This document shows, in pieces, positions 47,581 through 58,595 of a stretch of DNA of 64,000 bases. Made by a program: the position numbers and the translations under genes. How positions within the stretch are numbered: the first letter of the stretch is position 1; each line of letters opens with the position of its first letter. The notes beneath the pieces are model-generated. The model searched no databases. It was not told the origin of the DNA and saw only the letters and a program-made list of their open reading frames with translations. Source of the stretch: Amoeboaphelidium protococcarum. Lineage: Eukaryota > Aphelidiomycota > Aphelidea. The stretch is taken from assembly GCA_023515745.1 (NCBI GenBank), contig JALECJ010000020.1, forward strand, positions 868,001-932,000. Reading direction: 5' to 3'.

Positions 47581-49024
47581 TCATTCAATGACATTATCAA
47601 CCATCTTGATGCCTTCCTTCTCCAGTTCGGCGATCAGAGGCTCACAAATTTTCATGGTCATTGGCGCAATGACTCCCTTCTCGGTCAACTTTCCATCCAA
47701 GATTTATTGGACAGCGATACCGCACGGAATACCTACAGTCTTTGCCATTGCAGTGTAACCACCAGGGACACCATACTTGATCATGGTGCTGTAGATGGTC
47801 TTCTTAGAGCCATCCTTGTTCTCAATGTCAAAACGATGTTGCAGGAACACCAAATCGCGTTCTCCCTCACCATACGCCATCTTCTGCTCCAGTAATGCAC
47901 ACAAAGTATCCAGGTAATTTCCTCTTGGCTACACTTTGACATTATCGGATAGTAGACCGAGCCACTTTACACCATTCGCGATATTGTCCTGATTGAACTT
48001 GGACATCTTGGATACCTGGCCCTTGTCAAAGATTGCCTTCAGTAGCTAATCATCCGTAACACTAGAGTCCACTTACAGCATTTTACACGTCAACTGGCGC
48101 CAAGTCAACTGAGCATCAGCACTCAGCCAACTCACTTGATCGTCTTTCAAGAAGCCCATGGACACCAGGACAGAGACAAACTCTGGGAATCCACTGAAGC
48201 GAAGAGTGCCGCGGAGAACAGTCTCACACTCTGGAATGTTGTAGCGTTCATTGTACGGGGTGGAGTCTCTGTTTGGGTATCCAACCAGGGAGAATGCTGG
48301 ATACCCAGTGAAAATAGGCTGGGCAGAGTTCATCAATTCCGGTCCAGGAATTTCGACAACACGACCATCTTTCAAATATTTGGCAGTGTTACGCAAGGCC
48401 AACAACACTCCTCTGGATGACCAGCTAAACTTGTAGCCAAGCGGATTGTTAGAGCATTCAGGCGCTGGGAGTCCACCGCAGTATGACACGAAAGACTTCA
48501 ACTTCCCACCTTTTCTGTGGACTTGGTCGATAGTCTTGACCGCATACAAGTGATCAATTCCAGGATCCAGACCAATTTCGTTCATCACTGTGATGCCAGC
48601 TTTGATAGCATCCTGATGCAACTCGGCCATCTGCGGATTGACGTAACTTGTGGTGACAACGTGCTTCTTGCTCTTAATAGCCGCCTTAATAACCTGTGCA
48701 TGATGAATGTAAGGGATCAACGAGATCACCAGATCGTACTGAGCAATCAAATTAGCCAGTTCGCTCCCATTATCCACATCGAAACTGATAGCCTTTACTT
48801 TACCCTCACCACCAAGCTATTTAGCCAGCTTCTGAGCATTCTCCAACTTTCTGCTAGCCACGGTTAACTTGTTTTCTACACACCACCGTAATGTCACTCA
48901 AATGAACTATTGATTGAAAGGCACGCTACAACTTACCAGAACGTCTCAGCAAAAAATCAGCACATGGCTTGGCCACGTATCCACTGCCCAACAATAAAAT
49001 TTTACGTTCGCCAGTATTGTTCAT
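47581..49024 (-). CDS. LYS9: Saccharopine dehydrogenase, glutamate-forming
   Basis: 460 residues in two exons; a 61-nt intron at 48876-48936 (GTAAGT...GTAG) splits codon 30. The Rossmann start ILLLGSGYVAKP and blocks VISLIPYIHH, MNEIGLDPGIDHLYAVKTID, SYCGGLPAPE and GYKFSWSSRGVLLALRN identify Lys9. The enzyme makes saccharopine from aminoadipate semialdehyde and glutamate in the alpha-aminoadipate lysine pathway, a route typical of fungi and relatives. It is a single-function protein, not fused to a lysine-ketoglutarate reductase as in animals and plants. This is good taxonomic evidence for the fungal side. Confidence 0.96.
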
Positions 49025-49222
49025 GTTGAATTTGTCACTTCAAATGTTAAATTCTTTGTTTACAGCTAGCTGAATTGAAAGTAGAAAGCTGGGTAAGCGC
49101 GTTAAGACTGATCAACAGAGCGGCACATCGATCAACGCCAATGAACTACAACTACAATAAAGAACTTTGAAAAACTTAAATTTAAAATGTTCACGAGCAA
49201 CAATTATATCTATTCAATCATT

Positions 49223-49576
49223 TCAATTATTCTTGCTATTCACAGCAACGCGCTCTTTTAGATGCTTTAAAGTCTCCTTCTGCAACTGAGAAGGATCATC
49301 CAAATTGGGCGTTCTATCAGCCTTCACCATGGCTTCACTCTCAGATGCTGCACTCTCATCCCATTCATCTTCGTAAGCACCTGATTGCTGTGAAGAGTTG
49401 GCCTTTTTCATAGCTCTCTGCTTACTCTTCTCCAACACTTCAGGATCATTGTCAGACATATGGCTACCCGTACCTAGCACTCTATGGCCAGCGGTAATTG
49501 TTCTCACATTAACTTTGTGACTCAATGTCATTCTCACATTGGGTATCACTCTCTTGATAGAAGTCATCACAGTCAT
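49223..49576 (-). CDS. Small conserved-looking protein, possibly mitochondrial
   Basis: 117 residues from ATG 49576 to TGA 49223. The first 30 residues are basic and hydroxylated (MTSIKRVIPNVRMTLSHKV), like a mitochondrial presequence. The rest is acidic and charged: AYEDEWDESAASESEAMVKADR, then a short helix LQKETLKHLKERV. I recall similar short acidic mitochondrial proteins in fungi but cannot name the family. It lies upstream of LYS9 on the same strand. Confidence 0.5.
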   Translation of the reverse strand: MTVMTSIKRVIPNVRMTLSHKVNVRTITAGHRVLGTGSHMSDNDPEVLEKSKQRAMKKANSSQQSGAYEDEWDESAASESEAMVKADRTPNLDDPSQLQKETLKHLKERVAVNSKNN

Positions 49577-50075
49577 TGTCTGTTTTAAAGAGTCAAATAT
49601 CGATACTGAAAAACTAGCTTAGAGTGCGGTACAGAGAGTTGATAAAAGAAGAGAAGATGATGATGATAACTTATAAGGGACTTCATCAATTAGCTCATTT
49701 GTAACAGAGCATCATCATCATCATTATCATGATTGTGAATCATACAGTCAGTCGTAACACTCGCTGCTGATTGATGATAACTCTGCTGTCAACGCGCGAG
49801 TCAAACCAGATCGCCCGCGATGAAACAATTGACACGCGAACGACGAACGCGACAACCTTAGCGAGCATAATGGGTGCAAATTTAAATACCGACAGCCATA
49901 GAAGAGAGACCGAGCGATAGAATAGAGAATGCACACCCAACAACGAGAATCTCTCCTCGCGCGCCTTCATTAAGAATCTCGTTTTCTGAAGCCGAATTTT
50001 CTACTTTTTCTAACCTTTCATTTCCATAACTATTTTAAACCAGTTATTATTGACTCAAATTATTACTTATTCAAT
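49577..50075. other. Divergent intergenic region upstream of eRF1
   Basis: About 500 bases. It holds catcatcatcat repeats near 49652-49730 and a GC-richer part near 49790-49860. No gene supported. Confidence 0.45.
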
Positions 50076-51392
50076 ATGAACGGAGATAGTCAAGAGGATT
50101 AGGATACGAAGAGAAATATTTAGATTTGGAAGATCAAGAAGCTGATGCATCACTTGGACAATTCAAAGGGAAACGGAACATCCATGGTGTCTATGATTAT
50201 TCCACCTAAAGATTAGTTGAGCAGAGTGCAGAAAATGCTTTTGGATGAACAAGGTGCCGCTGTAAACATCAAGTCCAGAGTTAATAAGCAATCTGTACTG
50301 GCTGCTATTACATCCGCTTCTTAGAGACTCAAGTTGTACAGCAAAGTGCCGCCTAATGGGCTGATTCTATTCACTGGTACAATCATTAATGAAGAGGGTA
50401 AGGAGAAGAAGATCACCATTGACTTTGAGCCATTCAAGCCGATCAACACGTCCATGTACTAGTGTGATAATAGATTCCACACTGAGGCATTGCATGAATT
50501 GCTTGAGAATGACTCCAAATTTGGCTTCATCATTATGGATGGTCATGGAACGTTATTCGGTTCAGTGTCCGGTAGTGCTAGAGAGATTTTGCATAAATTC
50601 GACGTGGATCTGCCAAAGAAGCACGGACGTGGTGGTCAGTCTGCGATGCGTTTTGCACGTTTGCGTATGGAGAAGCGTCACAATTATATCAGAAAGGTGG
50701 CAGAGTTGGCCACGTAGTTGTTTATCAACGTAGATAGGCCTAATGTGTCTGGTCTCGTGCTGGCTGGTTCCGCTGACTTTAAGACTGAATTGTCGCAGTC
50801 TGATTTGTTCGATCCGCGTCTGCAGCCTATCATTGTGAACATTGTGGATATTTCTTATGGTGGTGAGAATGGATTTAATCAGGCGATTGAATTGTCTGCT
50901 GATGCTCTTGCAAATGTCAAGTTTGTCTAGGAGAAGAAGTTGATCTAGAAGTACTTTGAACTCATCAACTTGGATAGTGGAAAGTTTTGTTTTGGTGTTG
51001 ATGACACGATGAAGTGCCTGATGGACATGCGTGCAGTGGAGCATTTGATTGTGTATGAGAATTTGGAAATCACTAGATATGTGTGTCGTCACCCATAGAC
51101 TGAAGAAGAGAAGGTGTGCTACGTGCGTCCTGATTAGGAGAAGGATATGTCGTTCCTGAAGGATCAAGTCACTGGAGTTGAGTATGAAGTCGTGGACAAG
51201 ATGTCTCTGGTGGAATGGCTAACTGAGCACTATCAGGAATTCGGAGCCAAGATGGATCTGGTGACTGATAAGAGTTAGGAGGGATCTTAGTTTGTACGAG
51301 GATTTGGTGGTATTGGCGCCATCCTGCGATACAGAGTAAATTTGGAGTAGATTGCCATGTATGAGGATGAAGATATGTGGGAAGATGATTGA
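50076..51392 (+). CDS. SUP45: Peptide chain release factor eRF1
   Basis: 438 residues in one exon. It reads stop codons and triggers peptide release with eRF3. Domain 1 (stop recognition) has [14 protein letters not shown] at residues 58-71, so NIKS is kept while the residues before it are Ala-Ala-Val; the usual motif has Thr-Ala-Ser there. YxCxxxF is kept as YQCDNRF at 128-134, with the Gln itself encoded by TAG. The GGQ of domain 2 is at residues 185-187 in [16 protein letters not shown]. Domain 3 continues to TGA with an acidic tail. Gln at invariant sites (PPKDQLSRV, ASQRLKL) is TAG, so the gene uses the altered code itself. Numbering is offset by +3 from human. Confidence 0.98.
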
Positions 51393-51709
51393 TTGATTAT
51401 TATAAAATCTTGATATCTCTTTGCTGCCATCTGCTTTTAAAGATTGAACAGTCACAATATAAAAAGTAAACTTTTAATTCACCGTACTTTTTTAATTCAT
51501 CATCATTTACAAGCAATATTAAGTTGTACCATCAACGCGATTACATAGGAAATCACTTTTAAATTAAATTCGCCACAGCCTGTTCAGGGTTCTTCATCTT
51601 GACAAATTAAAAGCATCGACAGTCGTTTGGTAAATCCCAGCTCAATCAACGACTACAAAGCAACCTTTCTCTTCTATTTGCACAATCACACTAATAATCG
51701 TTCAACTGA
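51393..51709. other. Intergenic containing a phosphatase 3' end copy
   Basis: About 315 bases after eRF1. Positions 51490-51606 repeat the 3' end of the LRR-PP2C gene (see repeat). Confidence 0.7.
51490..51606 (-). repeat. Degenerate copy of the 3' end of the LRR-PP2C gene (direct repeat of 53049-53173)
   Basis: ttaattcatcatcatttaca followed by ag, then atcactttt, then cgccacagcctgttcag and ttcttcatcttgaca occur in the same order here and at 53050-53173. In the minus frame it still encodes a tail like VKM-K-EQAVAN and a TGA. It is a relic fragment of the phosphatase gene. Confidence 0.8.
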
Positions 51710-52933
51710 TCAAGATAACACGTCGTTTATTGCGGTGAGGACTTCAGAAGCAATCGGAACAGGTACTCCTTCCTCGATATAAAATAATCCTGAGTCAATC
51801 CACGGATTAGATGCCGATAGTTGCTTCTAATACTGATTGGTCACCACACATGCGGCAAATAGCAAATTATCCTTATCAGAATGACGCTGGATGACACGCT
51901 TAACTCTTTCTGTGAAGTACTTCAAATTGGCATTTCGCACATTCACAGCATTAATAGACGACCAAGTTGGATCACCGTGCATACCGATATATTCCTGCTT
52001 CACCACCATCAACAGTCGCGGAACAGTACCTGTAAGCTTCAGCAAATCGTCGTCATTCAATTCACTGATAGGAGGCAGTAACCGCCTATTACGATAATGG
52101 GTCACCATTGCCTGCCACTCTTCCTTTCGGTAGAGGCTGATCTTCTTCGGTGCAAGTACGGCATCATAGTCTGAAAACATGCCAAAGTTACTGCAATCAA
52201 AGGAAGATGAAACCGCAAGCAACGTGAACCCCCAACTTCCGTTAAATTTGCTAAAATGGCCAAATAACTTCTTGAGCAGTGGTTGTTTGATGCCGCCAGC
52301 TTCTTGCAAGCAATTCCACTGATCAATACCCACAAATACCGGAACTTTACATCGGCCCATGAATCCAAGGATGTTCATCAACTCCTGGGTAGCTTATCCG
52401 GGATTGCGCACCCCATTCAGTGCACTTTCTCGTATGGTCTTTAGGCTGTCGTTGCTTTAGTGGTTATCGAATAAAGGAGTGTTCATTTCCAGAATCATGT
52501 TCAGAATTTCAACTGAGACGCGCGCATCTTCTTACTGATCGAACCGGGTAGTCGACGCAATATACAACACAAACCATGACCCTTTGACAATACAATCTCG
52601 AGCACATAAGTATAGCAAAAGCGATTTACCGACGCCTGCCGGCCCGACAATGACTCTCTTTGAATAGCGCTGTAAATGTGTAGGAATCTCAACAATCCTC
52701 TGTACCTCATTACGTACCGCCTCCAACTCAGGCCTTCGAAGTACCGTAAGATGTCGTTCCTCGCCCGAATCAAGTAGTAACGATGACGGTGGTGAGGATA
52801 GCACGTTCAACAAATCCACGCTTTCAAAAGATGCTGACATGACAGATTGATTTTCAGAAGATAAAATATTCGCATTCATTTTTATCAGTAAATGGCCAAC
52901 AGGGGAAAAAGACCAACGGTTTTTAGCTGCCAT
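51710..52933 (-). CDS. P-loop NTPase, crinkler-associated type
   Basis: 407 residues to TGA 51710. Walker A is VGPAGVGKSLLLYL near residue 97 and a Walker B-like strand is VPVFVGIDQWN. SSSFDC, KISLYRKEEW and a late LTGTVPRLL follow. This set recalls the P-loop ATPase domain of crinkler-class (CRN) proteins in Rhizophagus and chytrids; the mitoribosomal DAP3 family is a weaker alternative. The C-terminus ends YIEEGVPVPIASEVLTAI, typical of the CRN-like ones as I remember them. It is bracketed by direct repeats of the next gene's end, suggesting arrival by insertion or unequal exchange. Role unknown. Confidence 0.6.
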
Positions 52934-53124
52934 TTGTTCCTGATGAGAAACATGAATCGCGTCTCTGGATCTGTATTAGAACTGTGGAAAAGTTATTTCA
53001 TCTTCACTCGTCGACCAGTAAAAAAATTAACTTTAAATCACAGATACATTTTAATTCATCATCATTTACAAGTGAATACAAGACATACCATCTCTTTGTA
53101 TCACCACCGCTACTAGACAGAATA

Positions 53125-55544
53125 TCACTTTTTCATATTCGCCACAGCCTGTTCAGCCTTCTTCATCTTGACAGAGTTGGCTCTGAACAGAGGATTGGCC
53201 ACCTTTGTTGCAGTCTTATTGAAATTTTGGTTCAAATCAACATCAGAAGTCTAAGGACCCTGGGCTTTTGACAAGTCTCCCTGACTGGTGAGATTGTGGT
53301 TGGACTAAGGGACATTGGTTGGGACTTGAGTCTTTTGCTAAGGCGCCAGACTAGCTTGAGACTTTAAAACCTCCGCCACTTGAGGAGCATTGGTATTCTA
53401 CTGCTTTTGTGTTGTATTTGGCTACTGAACAGCATTCAAATTAGCAGTAGATGCGGCCACCTTATTATCCTTGTCTCGTCTTGGATTAAAATGCAGATAC
53501 ACCACAATGGCCGAGATATTGTCTGTACTCCCTCTCTGATATGCCAATTCACACAATTTCTTAGCTGCCGATGAAGCACTATTCTAATTAAGCACGATAG
53601 ATGTCACCTCCTTCAAACCTTTCTACCATTTGGCAGCATTATCTTTATGAACGATGCTGTGCCTCTCAGCGACATCATCACCTTCACCGGCAAAAACGTC
53701 CCACAAACCATCACTACCAAGAATAACAAATCCATCATCCGCATCAACAGGCGCCCAAGTCACATCTGGAATACAAGAAATGTACGGGCTCATATCCGAG
53801 TCACCAAGAGATCTAGTAACTTGACATTTACCATTGACGCGACCCTGCTCAATAAACGCGCCATGCAGAGACAGAACTCTTTTTTATTCTTCCGGCTCAT
53901 TTGGTCGATGGTCTCTGGTCAAAAGTTAAGTTTTCTCGCTTTTAATATTATGCACCACCATTCTAGAGTCACCCAAGTTGATAGAATATCGGATGTTGTC
54001 ATGGATGTATAATGCCACGCAAGTCGTACCAGTGATGGTATTCCATGGTGCCATCTATTTCTGACAATCCTGAAACGCTTTCTTGATCTCCTCAGCGCGA
54101 GTTTCGGGCGCCGCGTCGCTCGGCAAAGCTTTAATTCTCTCGCTAATCAGAACGGGCAAGTTCTCTGATGCATAACTGGCAGCCTCTCTACCACCATGGC
54201 CATCGAATACTCCCCAAAAGTCTTCATATTGTGCAGATACTTGTGCTTACTACTATTCAGCGTTCTCTGAACCGGTCTAATCTTGCTTCCGCTCTACAAA
54301 TTTTCCGCGCATAGCCAGAACATCCTGCATTTCCGCACGTCGTCCCACAGAGATGGCGTAACCAGACTTCCACCTTGCCGATGCGGTGACTTGAGGATGG
54401 AATGGATCATTACGATGATCCTGATCACTCTAAGCCATCCACTTGTAGGCGGGACCTTGTTCATTCAACATTGCCAGATTCTTACCCTTCATCTTGTAAG
54501 TTTTCACACTTTCTCTGAATGTATTCAACTTGGTCTTGAACTATCTCTTGTACAAACTCTTGACAACATCATCCATAATACCTTGCAAGACTTCGTTTCT
54601 TTCCAGGCATTTCTTCAATTATTCAGACGGCTAGTTCGTACCTTCAGCAGTCACAAGCTGCAATGAGGTTATCTTGGGACATACTTTTACCAATTACTCC
54701 CACTTTTATACAACTTCGGCAGACCACTGGTTATCAATGATGGAAATTTTGCGAAGAGAGGAATTCCTATACTCTGAATGAGCCAGAGGGTGAAGTGGAG
54801 GTAGAAACTTCTTCTTATCACCCAGTGGTAGTAAGACACCGGCAAAAATATTAACAACGTTTAGATCACTGGTTGGCAAGTGGCAATCATCCATTATCAA
54901 TTACTGCACAGAGTCGTTATATCTCAAACCATTAATCAGTATGATCCTTAAAGTGTCAACGGATATCGAGGAGTGAGACAGGTTCAAAAAGACCAGAGTT
55001 TTAGACTCTCTCAAGTGCTCAGCAAGTAGACTGAAGAATGACTGTTCTGCATCACGGGCAGTATTTTCATCTGCAGCACTAGCGAAGTGATGATCTTTAC
55101 TCTGCTTCCTGTCTGTAGTTGTGAAGCAGCAATTAGATAGGTCCAACTTCTGAATAGGAAATTTCTGTACTCCGCCGTCAGTCTTTGAAGACATCACCTT
55201 GAGGAAGGCCAGGAGACTCTCACTAGTCAACTACTTATCATTCATAAGCACATCATACATGACAACATTCTCAGGAATGGACTAAAAATACTTCTTCCAA
55301 TGTGTAAGGCATCTCTAATGAACAGCTGATGTGGTAAATACATCGATCGCCTTAAAATTCTACTGCTTAGGATCAGCGGGACAGACAATGCTCTGATACT
55401 GAGTCTTGAATTGGTGATACAATTGCTCAGCATCTACAACAGATGATATCGTAATAAATGTAAAATAAATCACGACTACAAGATAATCATTATCATACCT
55501 TTGCTTTTGAAATAATAATGATCCAAAAAATCAAAGAATCCCAT
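53125..55544 (-). CDS. LRR-PP2C protein phosphatase
   Basis: 784 residues in two exons, with a 65-nt intron at 55434-55498 splitting codon 16. Residues 90-330 form leucine-rich repeats (IQKLDLSNCCF, LVFLNLSHSSIS, QLIMDDCHL, KITSLQLVTA). The PP2C domain spans about 390-650: GVFDGHGGREAA, GDSRMVV, GRVNGKCQVTRSLGD, GSDGLWDVF and GSTDNISAIVV supply the metal-binding Asp. A Gln/Asn/Pro-rich tail ends with KMKKAEQAVANMKK. LRR followed by PP2C is the order in PHLPP phosphatases and in fungal adenylate cyclases; here no cyclase follows. Nothing in standard code would join the two halves, but with TAR=Gln the frame is unbroken. Confidence 0.88.
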
Positions 55545-56218
55545 GCTGATTGATATCTCAGGAGAATAGATCAGATACTAACTAACTATCAGGGAAGGAA
55601 GAGCTTTGAAACAACAAAAGATCGTTCAGTATTGTTCTTTCAACAGAAGTTGTTGTTGTTGTTGTTGTTGTTGTTTCAACTTTAAAACAAAGCGCTCTCT
55701 CTCTTGTTTAGCAACGGATAAGTGGCACTTTCGCATCTGTGCCTACCTCTCTTTCCAAGGAACAATTATAGAAGATTTTCATTTTTACATCAAAATTTAG
55801 CTGTACATCTCCGTTAATAAGGATATCATATGATGTGAGTAATTTATTGGGAGAGCAAAAGTCTTAAATTGATTAAAATGAAACATGCGCGTTCTAATCA
55901 CTGTAGCACTCAAGCAATGTACTTTATTAGAAATACTATGCATATTGACATGCTTTAAGTATACCATTATATTGTTGGCTTAGCTACTCTGTTGATATAA
56001 TAAACACTGCAATTTCAGTATCAAATATCAAGCCGAAGTATATTTAAAATATTTTTGCATCTCAATTTGTGGTAACAATGTCGCGTTTTGCGGTCGTTCG
56101 TCATCGATCCTCGTTCTCGCCATGGGCTTAATCGGCATTGATCTTTTACTTAGATCACTTAATCAGCTAGAATTCAAAGTTTGCAGCTGTATAAATATTT
56201 AAAAAACAATTATTTAAG
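55545..56218. other. Divergent intergenic region
   Basis: About 675 bases between LRR-PP2C and CYB2. A (TTG)n microsatellite lies at 55648-55675. AT-rich elsewhere. No gene supported. Confidence 0.5.
55648..55675. repeat. (TTG)n microsatellite
   Basis: About nine ttg units in a row, upstream of the LRR-PP2C gene. Confidence 0.85.
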
Positions 56219-57730
56219 ATGAACATGAATGAAGTTGGAAGGCACAGTACTCGGCAAGATTGTTGGGTGGTCATACACGGGTCAGCGTATGATCTTACGT
56301 CATTTTTGGATGAACATCCTGGTGGATCGGCCATTATTTTAAAGTATGCAGGTAAAGATGCTACGAAGGCGTTCGATAGCGTCCATCCACCGGACATTAT
56401 TGAGAAGTTGCTATCCCCTGATCTAAATAAGGGACCTGTAAGTGATGCGTCATCCTATAAGTCCGCGTCTGAAATTAATGCTAGTCAGTCTCAAGTCTCC
56501 GCAGCCGTAGCGTTTAAGCCTGACGTCAATTTGCCGCCAATCGATGCCATCCTTAATTTGACCGATTTTGAAGCTTGTGCCTAATAGCTAATGTCCAAGG
56601 ATGGATGGGCATACTACAGCAGTGCTGCTGATGATGAAGTTACTGCCCGCGAGAATCGATTGGCTTATCACAGAATATGGATGAAGCCTCGTGTTATGGT
56701 AAATGTCAAGGATGTTAGTGTCAAGACATCCATACTTGGTTATGAATGCAGTTTACCCGTGTATGTCACAGCGACTGCATTGGGTAGACTTGGACATCCT
56801 GAAGGTGAAGTTGTATTGACGCGTGCTGCAGCTTCTCACCACGTTATTTAGATGATACCGACTCTGGCTTCGTGTTCTCTTGATGAAATAACTTCGGCAG
56901 CGCAACCTGGTTAAGTTTAGTTCTTTCAATTGTATGTTAACAGTAACCGTGCGATCACCTAGAATCTGGTAAAGAAGGCTGAGAGATTGGGATGTAAAGC
57001 TCTGTTCATCACAGTCGATGCTCCGACTCTGGCCAAGCGGGAGAAGGATATGCGTATGAAGTATATCCGGACTCCACCAAAGGTTCAAGAAGGACACGAG
57101 ATCTAGAGACATTAGGGTGCAGCGCGTGCTATTGGTTCATTCATAGATCCATCATTGTGTTGGGACGATTTGAAGTGGTTTCGATCCATAACTGATCTGC
57201 CTATTGTGCTGAAAGGCGTCTAGTGTGCAGAAGATGCTTTATTAGCAGCATAGCACGGCGTTCAGGGTATAGTGATATCTAATCATGGTGGTAGGCAGCT
57301 AGATTTTGCAAGATCATCCATTGAGATTCTGCCAGAAGTTATGGACACATTGGATAAGCATGGTCTGAGGGACAAGATGGAAGTTTATGTTGATGGAGGT
57401 ATAAGGAGGGGCACAGATATCTTTAAAGCCATTGCTTTGGGAGCTAAAGCTGTTGGAATTGGAAGACCGCTATTGTACGCCATGTCCACTTATGGTCAGC
57501 CTGGCGTGGAACATGCTTTGTAAATATTGAAAGATGAACTTGAAATGGTCTGTAGATTAATGGGAGTGACTGATATTAGAAAGGCCTCTCCTCAGATGCT
57601 ATGTCTGAACACTTTGAACCAGCACACTACTGTAGTGCCAAAAGATTATCTAACTGATGCTCTGTATCAGCGCATGTAACCTCCTTTGTAGCCATCAAAA
57701 ATTTAAGTGAAAAGTAAGAGTAAGCTTTGA
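56219..57730 (+). CDS. CYB2: Flavocytochrome b2-type L-lactate dehydrogenase with PTS1 end
   Basis: 503 residues. The N-terminal cytochrome b5 domain (residues 3-80) has DEHPGGSAII with its heme His and a second His in DSVHPPD. The FMN dehydrogenase domain has QFFQLYVN, LFITVDAPTLAKRE, IVLKGVQ and the catalytic ISNHGGRQLD, then VYVDGGIRRGTD. The yeast enzyme is in the mitochondrial intermembrane space. This one has no presequence and ends SKL, the classical peroxisomal signal. Gln encoded by TAA (before VQFF) and by TAG (KGVQ) match conserved Gln. The last 18 codons contain TAA and TAG, so the tail may be an extension past former stops. Confidence 0.94.
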
Positions 57731-58174
57731 TAGTGATTGTGTCATATAATCATCACTTTACTGTATTTATGAATTTTTCTCATGTTTTACACCACCATGT
57801 CATTGAGAATCTCGTGTATTATTATCCATACATGACGCGCGTGTCCTCTAATGGTTAGCGAGGAAATGGCCATTGAAGTGATTTGATTGGCCCTTCAACT
57901 GTTTCAGGTGCAAAGGGACAATGCGCGCGAGTCTTAAGATATCTCCTGCGAGCGTGTGTAACAACATGCCCACTTGACTTAAATGCACAGGGGACAGGCA
58001 GTGCATGAAACCTTGATCACCTGAATAACATCTTCTATCTTTTCTCTTCAATTTACTTATCCGTTAATTTGTGAGTGACATTCAACAGTTATCCTGTTTA
58101 ACGCGTCTGATTTAAACATATCTATAATACCTGCTCTGTAATCTTAAACATACCTTTGCCTCGTCTATAGCACA
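57731..58174. other. Intergenic
   Basis: About 440 bases, AT-rich with a mixed section near 57840-57960. A first glance suggested tRNA-like tggttag, but no cloverleaf forms. No gene supported. Confidence 0.45.
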
Positions 58175-58534
58175 ATGATCTAAAACTAAACTTTGATAAA
58201 TTCATCATCTGCCACCTGGACAATTGCTCAAGAATACCACCTTCACCAGCAATACATTCCAAAGCGTATTGCCAATCGTCCTCCTCGTATCAAGATTCCC
58301 CGTGTGAAATTTGTCATTCGATCAGTGAGTCGAAGCCGCTCTCAGCCTGTGCAACAGTAGGCATCGCAGCCAGCTGCTGTAGAAACTGCAAGTGGTGTTT
58401 AGAATGTACAGACTGAGCTGACTAATGGCTAGCCACTACTGAATGGAAGAGGGAAACAAGCTGCCTCTGACTAGAGTGGCGAAAATACTCAACGAGAGCT
58501 GTGGAAGTGTCGATCGATGCCTCACCCTGCCTGA
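58175..58534 (+). CDS. Small basic hypothetical protein
   Basis: 119 residues from ATG 58175 to TGA 58532. It contains a basic stretch PKRIANRPPRIKIPRVKF, an SRSRS cluster and a Gln/Asn/Ala-rich part, ending RELWKCRSMPHPA. Six or more Gln are TAR. Composition suggests an RNA-associated or nuclear protein, without a known domain. As a single short frame it could still be spurious, but codon composition looks coding. Confidence 0.45.
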
Positions 58535-58595
58535 GTTAAGATAGACATTAAGTCTATGATAATCCTTCGAGACTGATTTGATAGATTAAATAGAT

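Noticed and set aside
57840-57925. tRNA-like string with tggttag
   Set aside because: No acceptor stem or anticodon arm can be paired.
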